This document shows, in pieces, positions 35,061-41,326 of a DNA stretch of 41,326 nt. The stretch comes from an uncultured Lewinella sp. (GTDB lineage Bacteria > Bacteroidota > Bacteroidia > Chitinophagales > Saprospiraceae), in contig CALMYQ010000110.1 of the NCBI GenBank assembly GCA_937873655.1, positions 1-41,326 of the forward strand, in the 5' to 3' direction. Made by a program: the position numbers and the translations under genes. Positions within the stretch are counted from its first letter, which is position 1, and each line of letters starts with the position of its first letter. The notes under the pieces were generated by a model that was not told where the DNA came from, ran no database searches, and saw only the letters and a list, made by a program, of their open reading frames with translations.

Positions 35061-35630
35061 TTATTTTTCACCCATATAATTTTCAAAATCCGCAAAGTCC
35101 ACACTGGCGATCTCATTCTTTGGAGGGTATGAATGCCCCATGAGTCCAAGGTATAAGGGTATGGGATGAACGGCGGGTTTCCCCTTAGGTTGTACAGCCA
35201 GATGGACCAATTTTAATTTTTGTCGTTCGACATAAATGCTGAAATCAGACCAGCCGTATTCATAAGTCGAGCCGCATTTTTTACAAATCCATTTTTCGTT
35301 GGTGCATTCATCGCTGAGCTGACTTTTTTCAAGGTCAAAACCCACTTTGGATAAATTAATGAGCAAATCCGTTTCGAAACATTTAAATGAATGGCCGGTG
35401 TCGCGGCAGTCGATACCGATAATTTGCTGAAACCTGGGGTATGCGCAAGGGCAATTTTCGGCATTGTAAACAGCCAGGCGGGAAATAAATAAATCTTTCA
35501 CCTGCTCAAACCTGAGCATGAACGCCTTGTTCTGCTGTTCGATTTCCTCATTACTGATGTAGCGTTTTGCGGTTTCCTGCTCCGGTTGCCTGGTTTTTGC
35601 GCTTCGGAATATATTTTTGAATGGGTTCAT
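35061..35630 (-). CDS. Hypothetical protein with zinc-ribbon-like CxxC motifs
   Basis: 189 aa, ATG at 35630. Function not recognised. After a charged N-terminal helix there are several Cys residues: CPC in YNAENCPCAYPRF, C in GIDCRDTGH, C in SFKCFETD, C in SDECTNEK and the CKKCG pair in KWICKKCGSTYEYGWSDFSI. The last pattern resembles a rubredoxin-like or zinc-ribbon knuckle. No signal peptide or membrane helix. It is followed upstream by another hypothetical gene on the same strand with a gap of about 60 bp; the two may be co-transcribed. Small proteins of this kind can be immunity proteins, but nothing here proves it. Confidence 0.7.
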   Translation of the reverse strand: MNPFKNIFRSAKTRQPEQETAKRYISNEEIEQQNKAFMLRFEQVKDLFISRLAVYNAENCPCAYPRFQQIIGIDCRDTGHSFKCFETDLLINLSKVGFDLEKSQLSDECTNEKWICKKCGSTYEYGWSDFSIYVERQKLKLVHLAVQPKGKPAVHPIPLYLGLMGHSYPPKNEIASVDFADFENYMGEK

Positions 35631-35690
35631 TGGATTTGTTTTGGTCCAAATTTCTATTCATTCAGAAGAGAGCGACTTGGGAGGTATTTT

Positions 35691-36047
35691 TTACCAACCG
35701 AAAATCTGACTTAAAAGCTCTGCAAAGAACTTCTTGTCTTCCCTTACAATGCTGGTAATCTGTTCAAACGCATCAATGATATGCTGGAGGTCATCCCAGA
35801 AGTTTCTCCCGTCCCTTGCAGCCCCTTCTCCGGAAAGCCCTGCAGAGCGATTTTGGATTTTACTGAGGAAATCCGGATTTTCCTTGATATAAGTGGTAAC
35901 GGTCCCTGTAAAAACAGTGAAATGACCGATCATTTCGTTGTCTCGTTCCATGAAAATTCGCGCCTGGGCAAAAACCTGCCGGGCAAATTCTTTTTTTTCT
36001 TCGTCCCAGGTGATTCCGGGAATTTCATCTTTAAGCTGATTTGCCAT
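35691..36047 (-). CDS. Hypothetical alpha-helical protein
   Basis: 118 aa, ATG at 36047. Not recognised. Predicted to be almost fully helical and acidic (ITWDEEKKEFARQVFAQARI, NFWDDLQHIIDAFEQITSIV, EDKKFFAELLSQIFGW). No signal or membrane segment. It lies just upstream of the CxxC protein on the same strand, 60 bp apart, so the two may form a small operon. Real-gene status rests on length, start codon and normal composition. Confidence 0.6.
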   Translation of the reverse strand: MANQLKDEIPGITWDEEKKEFARQVFAQARIFMERDNEMIGHFTVFTGTVTTYIKENPDFLSKIQNRSAGLSGEGAARDGRNFWDDLQHIIDAFEQITSIVREDKKFFAELLSQIFGW

Positions 36048-36232
36048 GACTTCAAGGATTTAAGTGAAAAATCAACCGGTTATAGCGGCCGTGTCGAATG
36101 GAAATCAGCGCAATGGAGATTTTGTTACTCTTCCTCGACGAAACCATTTCAATTTCCAAGGGGAGCTCGGTTTTGCAATATTTCCCTACCTTTCAAAGAT
36201 CTATTCAGAAAAGTAGATCAAATTGGAATAAC

Positions 36233-36622
36233 ATGAAATTGTATCAGGAACTCGCCACCTGGTGGCACCTCTTCTCCTCACCCGCCGATTACGCCGAGGA
36301 AGCAGGCCTCTACTGGGACATCATTGCCCGCCACAAGCCCGACATCCGCACCGCTCTCGAGCTGGGCAGCGGCGGCGGTAACAATGCTAAAGATACCCAG
36401 GTTGAAACGGAATACGTCTACCTCATAAAAGAGGCAGACGGAACGGTCCGGTGCATACATGACCGCACCCGGGAAGGCATTTTTCCCAGGCAGACCTGGC
36501 AGGAACTGCTTACCAACGCCGGTTTTCAGGTCACCTTCGAGCCCATCCCGCATTCCGACCTGGAACCTGATTCCTATTTCGTGATCGTGGCGGTTCAAGG
36601 CCTACCAGCCGCCGGAGGTTGA
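36233..36622 (+). pseudogene. Class I SAM-dependent methyltransferase with in-frame deletion of its core
   Basis: 129 aa from the ATG at 36233. The N-terminus is that of a full-length class I methyltransferase of about 240 aa (MKLYQELATWWHLFSSPADY, EEAGLYWDIIARHKPDIRTA, LELGSGGGNNA), including the SAM-binding glycine loop. Right after GSGGGNNA the sequence jumps to the C-terminal part (KDTQVETEYVYLIKEADGTV, RCIHDRTREGIFPRQTWQEL, LTNAGFQVTFEP). About 110 residues, covering the rest of the Rossmann fold with the acidic ribose-binding strand and the catalytic region, are missing, with the frame kept. It is very unlikely to be an active methyltransferase. The stop codon lies inside a long hairpin. 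Confidence 0.8.
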
Positions 36623-36673
36623 TGCATTGATTTGTGAATCTGTTGATTCGAAGTATCAAATCAACGCATCAAC
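36618..36673. terminator. Long hairpin spanning the stop codon, bidirectional terminator candidate
   Basis: Arms 36618-36634 and 36657-36673 pair over 17 bp with one mismatch (A-C on the plus strand, U-G on the minus strand) around a 22-nt loop that itself contains TTGATT-type repeats. It lies between the convergent methyltransferase relic and lipoprotein gene and includes the TGA of the former. Confidence 0.55.
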
Positions 36674-36677
36674 ACCC

Positions 36678-36974
36678 CTACTTCCGCTTCTTACTCCTGT
36701 TCCCCGCCATGAAACCCCATCCGCTTGAGCCCAACAGGAACCCCAGGTCGTAAAACCCGCCGACATTATTGACCGCATAGATTGCAACCTTGTCGTCGAA
36801 CAAACTGGTTATGAAACTCACCGGCGTGATGAATCCGTGGATCAATCCCGAGAAAAAGCCGTATTGCTTTCCGGTCAGGCATTCCCCGACCGGCTCCACG
36901 CCGGCGCATGAGACCAATAAAGTGGAGACCACTAATCCGATAAGCAGCAGATACAGTGAGCGATAAGTTTTCAT
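36678..36974 (-). CDS. Small lipoprotein-like hypothetical protein
   Basis: 98 aa from the ATG at 36974, chosen because MKTYRSLYLLLIGLVVSTLLVSCAG is a lipoprotein signal with lipobox LVSC; a start six codons upstream is possible. The mature part contains GKQYGFFSGLIHGFITPVSF and VAIYAVNNVGGFYDLGFLLG, a pattern I know from short Bacteroidota proteins of unknown function, with two hydrophobic Gly-rich stretches that may insert in the membrane. It ends with a basic tail (NRSKKRK). Probably attached to the envelope; role unknown. Confidence 0.75.
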   Translation of the reverse strand: MKTYRSLYLLLIGLVVSTLLVSCAGVEPVGECLTGKQYGFFSGLIHGFITPVSFITSLFDDKVAIYAVNNVGGFYDLGFLLGSSGWGFMAGNRSKKRK

Positions 36975-37272
36975 TGCCCTTTTTTGATTCAAATTAAACC
37001 CTCAAGCCCTTTCAAGTCCACATTTATCGACCAATGAGCCCTTCGCAGCGTCCTGAGGCCGGTTACTATTATGAATAGAGTTTGAAACGATGATTACTTT
37101 CGCCGTCCGTTCAATACGGCCTCCTCCATCTGTTTACAATGTTAAATCCCGGTGTAAATTCAAATTTCCTTGAACCCAGACGGCAGCGGTGGCGGTAACA
37201 AAGTGCCAATGTTTAATGGCTAAGATCCTCAGGTTAAAGATTGACCGGGGCTTCCATGGCTGTAAAAGGCAA

Positions 37273-37303
37273 GCGCGGGCCGTCAGGTCCGCCATGTTGG
37301 TAG
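37273..37303 (-). repeat. Reverse-oriented copy of the left-end repeat
   Basis: 31 bp matching 78-108 in reverse orientation with one mismatch, 37 kb away. The poly-T part of the left repeat is absent here. Confidence 0.9.
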
Positions 37304-37326
37304 CACCCGGATTGAATATTGGGTTT

Positions 37327-37517
37327 CCGGCCTGTAGGGCCGGTATATGATGGTTTCGGAACGGCAACGTTTGTTGCAGACCGATTCGGGATCAACGCAT
37401 TTAAAAATGAATGGAATGGGTTTCAACGCCCGTTGCAGATCTTCATATGCCGGCCCTACAGGCCGGTGGATTCCGTCGTTGCCGGGATGCTACAGATAGG
37501 ACGGTCCTGACGGACCG
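37327..37517. repeat. GGNCC-type short palindromes
   Basis: CCGGCCTGTAGGGCCGG at 37327-37343 is found again as its exact reverse complement at 37450-37466, and similarity extends to about 26 bp (TATATGATG versus CATATGAAG beside it). CGGTCC-TGAC-GGACCG at 37502-37517 is a third hairpin of the same design. Related forms are at 40121-40203 and in the left-end repeat. Confidence 0.85.
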
Positions 37518-37736
37518 CTGTGCAGGGAAGACCAAACAGGGGAAAGGGCCTTGGTATTACGAATGCAAACCGGACTCCTCCGGTTTTGTTACGCGAAAGG
37601 ACCGTTGGGACTTACGACTAAAAAAGATTGATGATGGATAATTTCCCCGCTAAAGCTGGCCAGGTTTTCATTGTTAATTGTTGATGGAGCCGTCCGTTAC
37701 AAAGTCGAAACATCACCTTATCCCACCTGACCATTG

Positions 37737-37841
37737 CTAACTGCCAACTGCCAACTGCCAACTGACAACTGACCACTGACAACTGACAACTGCCAACTGC
37801 CAACTGCCAACTGACAACTGACCACTGACCACTGACAACTG
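37737..37841 (+). repeat. 7-bp minisatellite, unit (C/A)(C/A)(A/C)ACTG, 15 units
   Basis: Fifteen exact 7-bp units. Units 2-8 and 9-15 form two 49-bp blocks that differ in one unit only (ACAACTG versus ACCACTG), so the array grew by block duplication. TGA occurs on the plus strand in units followed by A; the minus strand is open. Confidence 0.97.
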
Positions 37842-37913
37842 TCTACAGCCCCGCATTTCATCCCCAAAATCCAACCATCCAACCGGTAAATTTGACCATT
37901 AACTCAAATATTA

Positions 37914-37944
37914 TTGACAAACTGAACACTGTTCAGTAAATTTG
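37914..37944 (+). promoter_or_regulatory. Promoter of tetR-efflux operon with palindromic TetR operator
   Basis: TTG (37914-37916), 20-bp spacer, TAAATTTG (37937-37944, full TAnnTTTG match), 17 bp before the ATG at 37962. The perfect palindrome ACTGAACACTGTTCAGT (37921-37937) fills the spacer, so binding of the regulator would block the polymerase. Confidence 0.85.
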
Positions 37945-37961
37945 CACTGTAAATCATTTCA

Positions 37962-38576
37962 ATGGGCATCACGGAGCGAAAGGAACGGGAAAAACAGGAA
38001 CTAAAACAGCATATCCTCGATGCGGCCATGGCCCTGTTTGTGGAGCAAGGGTACGAAAAAACCTCTATCCGGAACATCGCAGAACGCATCGAGTACAGCC
38101 CGGGAACGATCTACCTGTACTTCAAGGACAAGGCGGATATCTTCCTGGAGTTGCATACCATGGCTTTTGAAGTGCTGTTCAAACACCTGGCGGTGACCAA
38201 AGAGATCGAAGACCCCATGGAACGACTGCGCTCCCTGAGCCAGATGTACCTCAAATTTGCCATCGATAACCCCGACCTGTACGACCTGATGTTCATCCTG
38301 CGCGAACCCATGGAAGCCCTCGACCACCACTGCGGTTGGGAAGAAGGGTTCAAAAACTACGACCTCCTCAGGGATACCGTCGTGGAAGCCATGGAAAAAG
38401 GCATGATCAAAAAAGAGGACCCCGACGTGATCAGCCTCGCCGCCTGGAGTCTGGTTCACGGACTGGCATCCCTCTGGATCCGCAAACGCTTTAAAATGCT
38501 GCCGGAAGAGGCCGTAAAACCCCTGGTCTTCAAAGCTGCCGACGAGATCTGCAACCGACTGAAGGACGGAATTTGA
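37962..38576 (+). CDS. TetR/AcrR family transcriptional regulator
   Basis: 204 aa. The TetR helix-turn-helix is at about 13-60 (HILDAAMALFVEQGYEKTSI, RNIAERIEYSPGTIYLYFKD), and the remainder is the usual helical ligand-binding and dimer domain (about 70-200, with LRSLSQMYLKFAIDNPDLYD). It probably represses the TolC and adaptor genes that follow, and itself: a perfect palindrome sits in its own promoter and a close copy before the next gene. The stop codon (TGA at 38574) is the first step of an 8-bp minisatellite, and the final GI residues border it. The ligand is likely a toxic hydrophobic compound, as is usual for such operons, but this is inference. Confidence 0.93.
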   Translation: MGITERKEREKQELKQHILDAAMALFVEQGYEKTSIRNIAERIEYSPGTIYLYFKDKADIFLELHTMAFEVLFKHLAVTKEIEDPMERLRSLSQMYLKFAIDNPDLYDLMFILREPMEALDHHCGWEEGFKNYDLLRDTVVEAMEKGMIKKEDPDVISLAAWSLVHGLASLWIRKRFKMLPEEAVKPLVFKAADEICNRLKDGI

Positions 38577-38656
38577 GGACCTGAGGAACCGAAGAATCGA
38601 GGAATTGAGGAATTGAGGAACCGAGGAACCGAAGAATCGAGGAACCGAGGAGCTGA
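38569..38656 (+). repeat. 8-bp minisatellite, unit GAGGAAYY/GAAGAATC
   Basis: About ten 8-bp units after the tetR stop codon, same family as 8938-9236 and 41261-41326. TGA occurs at several unit borders on the plus strand. A small hairpin GCCTT-GGCG-AAGGC follows at 38685-38698. Confidence 0.92.
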
Positions 38657-38732
38657 GTCCTCAAATCAACCGCCGACCGCCGTAGCCTTGGCGAAGGCGG
38701 TAAATCAACAACCCTATTTTTTTTACCACTCA

Positions 38733-38749
38733 ACTAAACACTGTTCATT
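38733..38749. promoter_or_regulatory. Second TetR operator, upstream of the TolC gene
   Basis: ACTAAACACTGTTCATT matches the palindrome in the tetR promoter at 15 of 17 positions and starts 34 bp before the TolC-family ATG. This allows separate control of the efflux genes. Confidence 0.75.
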
Positions 38750-38766
38750 AAATAAATATCGTTCAC

Positions 38767-40113
38767 ATGTTGACCTTGAAACACCCGATAACCTCGGCCC
38801 TGATGCTTGTGCTGACCATTTCCGGCACATTATCCGCCCAAAAAACCGCACTGGACAGCTATATCCGGGAAGCCTGGGAAACCAATCCCGGCCTCAACCA
38901 GCAACGCTTCCAGCGCCAGAAAGCCGACATCGCGCTGGAGGAGGCCCGCAGGCTTAACTATCCGACCGCTACCCTCGGCGCTTCCTATTCCCTCGCCGCC
39001 GGCGGCCGCAGCATCGACCTGCCCATCGGCGACCTGCTCAATCCGGTTTACAGCACCCTCAACGAGATTACGGGCACCAACCAGTTTCCGATGCTCGATA
39101 ACGTAAAGGAACAACTGGCCCCCAATAATTTCTACGACGCTAAAGTCCGGGTTACCCAGCCGATCTATAACCGGGACATTTACTACAACCGCCAGATCAA
39201 AAAGGAAATGGCCGACCTCCAGGGGATCGGCATCAATCAATCCAAAAGGCAACTGGCGCACAATATCAAGATCGCCTATTTCCAGTATCTGCAGGCTGCT
39301 GAAGCCGTAGGCATTTATAAAAACGCCCTCAGCTTGCTGGAAGAAAGCCGGCGTGTCAACCAAAGCCTGGTCAACAACGGCGCCGGCCTGCCGGGCGTAC
39401 TGGTCCGCATCGATGGAGAAACAAGCGCCGTCCAGGCTCAAATGGATCAGGCCCAGGTGCAGGCGAAGAATGCTGCTGCCTATTTCAATTTTTTGTTAAA
39501 AAAGGATTACGCCGATCCGGTAATTATCGACTCGCTCTTCCTGGCGCTCCCCGAAAGAACCCTCCAGACATCCGCCGGGCTGCGCGAGGAATTACAGCAA
39601 CTCGAATCCGCCGCCAGGATCAATAACCTGGTGCTGGCCCAGCAGGAAGCCTTCGCAACCCCCAGGGTCGGGGCGCAGCTGGATCTCGGCACCCAGGGCT
39701 TCAATTTCGAATGGGGCGGCTATACGCTGCTCGGCGTTTCCGTTGAGGTGCCGCTGTACGCCGGAAAAAGGAACCTCCTCAAGATCCAGCAAACCAAACT
39801 GGAACTGAACGCCATCCAATCCCAAAAAGAACAGGTCATGGATCAGATCGCACTCCAGTCTGCCGTCAACCGCAATACCCTGGAGTCCCAATTCAGCGCC
39901 TACAACAGCTATTCAGACCAGATCCGGTCGGCGCGCCGCTATTACAACGATACCCAGCGCCGCTACCGCGAAGGCCAGGCCGGCTTTATCGAAGTACTGG
40001 ATGCCCGCACCCAACTGACCAACGCCGAATTGCAACGATCCATCGCCCGCTACAAGGTCTGGGCCCAACTGGCCGAGATCGAATACGCCGATGCCGCATA
40101 CCCGATTGATTAA
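38767..40113 (+). CDS. TolC-family outer-membrane efflux protein
   Basis: 448 aa with signal peptide (MLTLKHPITSALMLVLTISGTLSAQ). The body shows the two OEP repeats of TolC proteins: long amphipathic helices (RFQRQKADIALEEARRLNYP, KIAYFQYLQAAEAVGIYKNA, LLEESRRVNQSLVNNG) followed by barrel strands, then the second half (LEQL-type helix EELQQLESAARINNLVLAQQ, VSVEVPLYAGKRNLLKIQQT, YREGQAGFIEVLDARTQLTN). It should form the trimeric outer-membrane channel of a tripartite pump with the adaptor encoded 96 bp downstream. The space between the two genes holds three short hairpin repeats. Confidence 0.92.
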   Translation: MLTLKHPITSALMLVLTISGTLSAQKTALDSYIREAWETNPGLNQQRFQRQKADIALEEARRLNYPTATLGASYSLAAGGRSIDLPIGDLLNPVYSTLNEITGTNQFPMLDNVKEQLAPNNFYDAKVRVTQPIYNRDIYYNRQIKKEMADLQGIGINQSKRQLAHNIKIAYFQYLQAAEAVGIYKNALSLLEESRRVNQSLVNNGAGLPGVLVRIDGETSAVQAQMDQAQVQAKNAAAYFNFLLKKDYADPVIIDSLFLALPERTLQTSAGLREELQQLESAARINNLVLAQQEAFATPRVGAQLDLGTQGFNFEWGGYTLLGVSVEVPLYAGKRNLLKIQQTKLELNAIQSQKEQVMDQIALQSAVNRNTLESQFSAYNSYSDQIRSARRYYNDTQRRYREGQAGFIEVLDARTQLTNAELQRSIARYKVWAQLAEIEYADAAYPID

Positions 40114-40120
40114 AAGAACA

Positions 40121-40203
40121 AGGTCCGTAGGACCGCAACATCCGTAAGGTCCGTAGGACCGCTAACATCCGTAACCCAGGTCCATCGGACCGCAATATCT
40201 GTA
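40121..40203. repeat. Three copies of a GGTCC-N3-GGACC hairpin repeat between efflux genes
   Basis: Copies start at 40121, 40147 and 40178. Each has AGGTCC, a 3-nt loop (GTA, GTA, ATC), GGACCGC, then (T)AACATCCGTA or a variant. The GGTCC/GGACC stem is unchanged in all three while the loop varies. They separate tolC-family stop and adaptor start and end 6 bp before the adaptor ATG. Confidence 0.9.
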
Positions 40204-40209
40204 AGTAAG

Positions 40210-41250
40210 ATGCGCACCACCATCATCACCCTCATCGCCCTGAGCCTGACCGCCTGCGGCAAAAAAGACCAGGATCCGGAATCTGCCGGAGCTCCCCGGC
40301 TGACACCCGTAAAAACCGCCATGGTGGAACAAGCTTCCATCTCCACGCCGGTCATCGCAACAGGCATGATCCACTCTTCCAATGAGGCGCGGCCTGCCTT
40401 CAAGATCGGCGGCGTCATCGCCAAAACCAATGTGGAAGAAGGCGCTTTCGTCAAGGAAGGTCAGTTGCTGGCAACCCTCCAGCGCACTGAGATCGATGCC
40501 CAGGTCCAACAGGCCGAAGTGGCGCTCGAAAAGGCCAAACGCGATTATACCCGCGCCCAGAACCTCCATGCCGACAGCGTGGCTACCCTGGAACAGGTCC
40601 AAAACGCCAACACAGGCGTCAAACTGTCTCAGGAAGCCCTGGCCATCGCCCAGTTCAACCGGCAATACGCCGAGGTACGGGCGCCGATCTCCGGCAAGGT
40701 CATCGCCAAACTGATGAACGACGGAGAGATCGTCGGCCCCGGGACGCCCATCTATTACATCCTCGGGACCGGCGCCGCCGATTGGGTCGTCAAGGCCGGC
40801 CTGACAGACAAGGACTGGGCCCGCCTTCAACCCGGCGACAAGGCCGTGATCCGCCTGGATGCCTACCCCGGACAGGAATTCGAAGGCCGAGTCAAACACC
40901 TGGCCGACGTCGGTAACCCGGGAAGCGGCACCTTTGAAGTGGAACTGACCATCGAAGCCAAAGGCAAACGCCTGGCTGCCGGGCTGGTCGCCTCCCTGGA
41001 AATCCAACCCTCCACCTCCGCCGAACGGGCCCTGATACCGGTGGAAGCGCTCGTGGAAAGCAGCGGCAGGTCCGGCACCGTGTTTACCATCGACGGAGAT
41101 GCCGTCGCCCATAGATCCATCGTCGTGGTTGACCGCCTGATGGGCGATAAAGTCGTCCTGGCCTCCGGTCTGGACAGCTCCCAGAAAGTCGTGACCGACG
41201 GGGCCCCATATCTGGAAGACGGGCAGAAGGTTAAAGTGATTGGTAACTGA
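40210..41250 (+). CDS. Periplasmic adaptor subunit (HlyD/AcrA-type) of an RND efflux pump
   Basis: 346 aa. The N-terminus is a lipoprotein signal with lipobox LTAC (IALSLTACGKK), so it is anchored by lipid. The lipoyl-like half (NEARPAFKIGGVIAKTNVEE, GAFVKEGQLLATLQ) is followed by a helical hairpin (about 97-155: DAQVQQAEVALEKAKRDYTR, AQNLHADSVATLEQVQNANT), then the second lipoyl half (YAEVRAPISGKVIAKLMNDG), a beta-barrel and a membrane-proximal domain (ALIPVEALVESSGRSGTVFT). It should link the TolC-type channel to an inner-membrane pump, which is not in the window and is expected just to the right. An 8-bp minisatellite follows within 13 bp of the stop. Confidence 0.93.
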   Translation: MRTTIITLIALSLTACGKKDQDPESAGAPRLTPVKTAMVEQASISTPVIATGMIHSSNEARPAFKIGGVIAKTNVEEGAFVKEGQLLATLQRTEIDAQVQQAEVALEKAKRDYTRAQNLHADSVATLEQVQNANTGVKLSQEALAIAQFNRQYAEVRAPISGKVIAKLMNDGEIVGPGTPIYYILGTGAADWVVKAGLTDKDWARLQPGDKAVIRLDAYPGQEFEGRVKHLADVGNPGSGTFEVELTIEAKGKRLAAGLVASLEIQPSTSAERALIPVEALVESSGRSGTVFTIDGDAVAHRSIVVVDRLMGDKVVLASGLDSSQKVVTDGAPYLEDGQKVKVIGN

Positions 41251-41260
41251 TGCCAAAAGG

Positions 41261-41326
41261 GAGGAATCGAAGAATCGAGGAACTGAGGAATCGAGGAATC
41301 GAGGAACTGAGGAATCGAGGAATCGA
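41261..41326 (+). repeat. 8-bp minisatellite, unit GAGGAATC/GAGGAACT, cut by the window end
   Basis: Eight or more units from 41261 to the last base; same family as 8938-9236 and 38569-38656. TGA at two unit borders on the plus strand. It begins 10 bp after the adaptor stop codon. Confidence 0.93.

Larger units (their letters stand above)
36975..37736. other. Gene-poor, repeat-rich intergenic region
   Basis: No gene seen. It carries a reverse copy of the left-end repeat (37273-37303), two inverted copies of a 17-bp palindrome (37327-37343, 37450-37466) and a third palindrome (37502-37517). Open frames here are short and have the odd composition expected of repeats. Confidence 0.6.

Noticed and set aside
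37134..37641. Short open frames in the repeat region
   Set aside because: They translate dispersed palindromes and repeats; the odd composition recurs in both orientations.
37737..37841. CRISPR array
   Set aside because: Units of 7 bp with no spacers and no cas genes nearby; simple tandem repeat. The same holds for the other arrays.

Overview
The window looks like a chromosomal segment of a member of the Bacteroidota, most like the Saprospiria (Saprospiraceae/Lewinella/Haliscomenobacter type). Four secreted proteins end in type IX secretion (T9SS) C-terminal sorting domains. There is an OMP_b-brl_3-type outer-membrane barrel, HYR, choice-of-anchor L and DFDPG-repeat adhesin modules, and promoters of the Bacteroidota TTG-N(~20)-TAnnTTTG type. 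No rRNA, tRNA, CRISPR array, intact insertion sequence or phage gene was recognised.

Layout. Positions 1-9300 carry a 52-bp tandem repeat, an M28 peptidase (-), a YjbR/MmcQ protein, an outer-membrane barrel protein, a GH172 (DUF2961) hydrolase, a decayed ABC-permease fragment and a GH109-like Gfo/Idh/MocA oxidoreductase. An 8-bp minisatellite follows. Positions 9297-17937 hold a PIF1-like helicase with HRDC and HTH tail (-), a divergent CotH-family T9SS protein, two tandem PlsC-type acyltransferases, a di-haem cytochrome c and a small membrane protein. Positions 18021-33269 are three very large secreted T9SS proteins on the minus strand: 2213 aa HYR/anchor-L/DFDPG, 1190 aa LRR-type and 1292 aa P-domain/FN3. 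An A+T-rich VapBC-type toxin-antitoxin pair sits between the first and second. Positions 33647-37000 contain a HigA/XRE-DUF6922 antitoxin-like regulator with a perfect palindromic operator, several hypothetical genes, a methyltransferase with its core deleted in frame, and a small lipoprotein. Positions 37000-41326 are a repeat-dense intergenic region and then a TetR - TolC - periplasmic-adaptor efflux operon, whose inner-membrane pump presumably lies beyond the right edge.

The TetR efflux operon has a perfect 17-bp palindrome inside its promoter and a 15/17 copy before the tolC gene, so autoregulation plus control of the pump can be read from the sequence. The helicase and CotH genes share a divergent promoter region.

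The most unusual feature is the set of short-unit tandem arrays (7- or 8-bp units) directly after genes. In four of five arrays they abut or closely follow plus-strand stop codons, and in three of these the stop codon lies in or at the edge of the array. The unit length is not a multiple of three and most units contain TGA or TAA, so the plus strand soon meets stops in every frame while the minus strand stays open in all frames. Several GGNCC-type short palindromes and other dispersed repeats add to a high repeat load.
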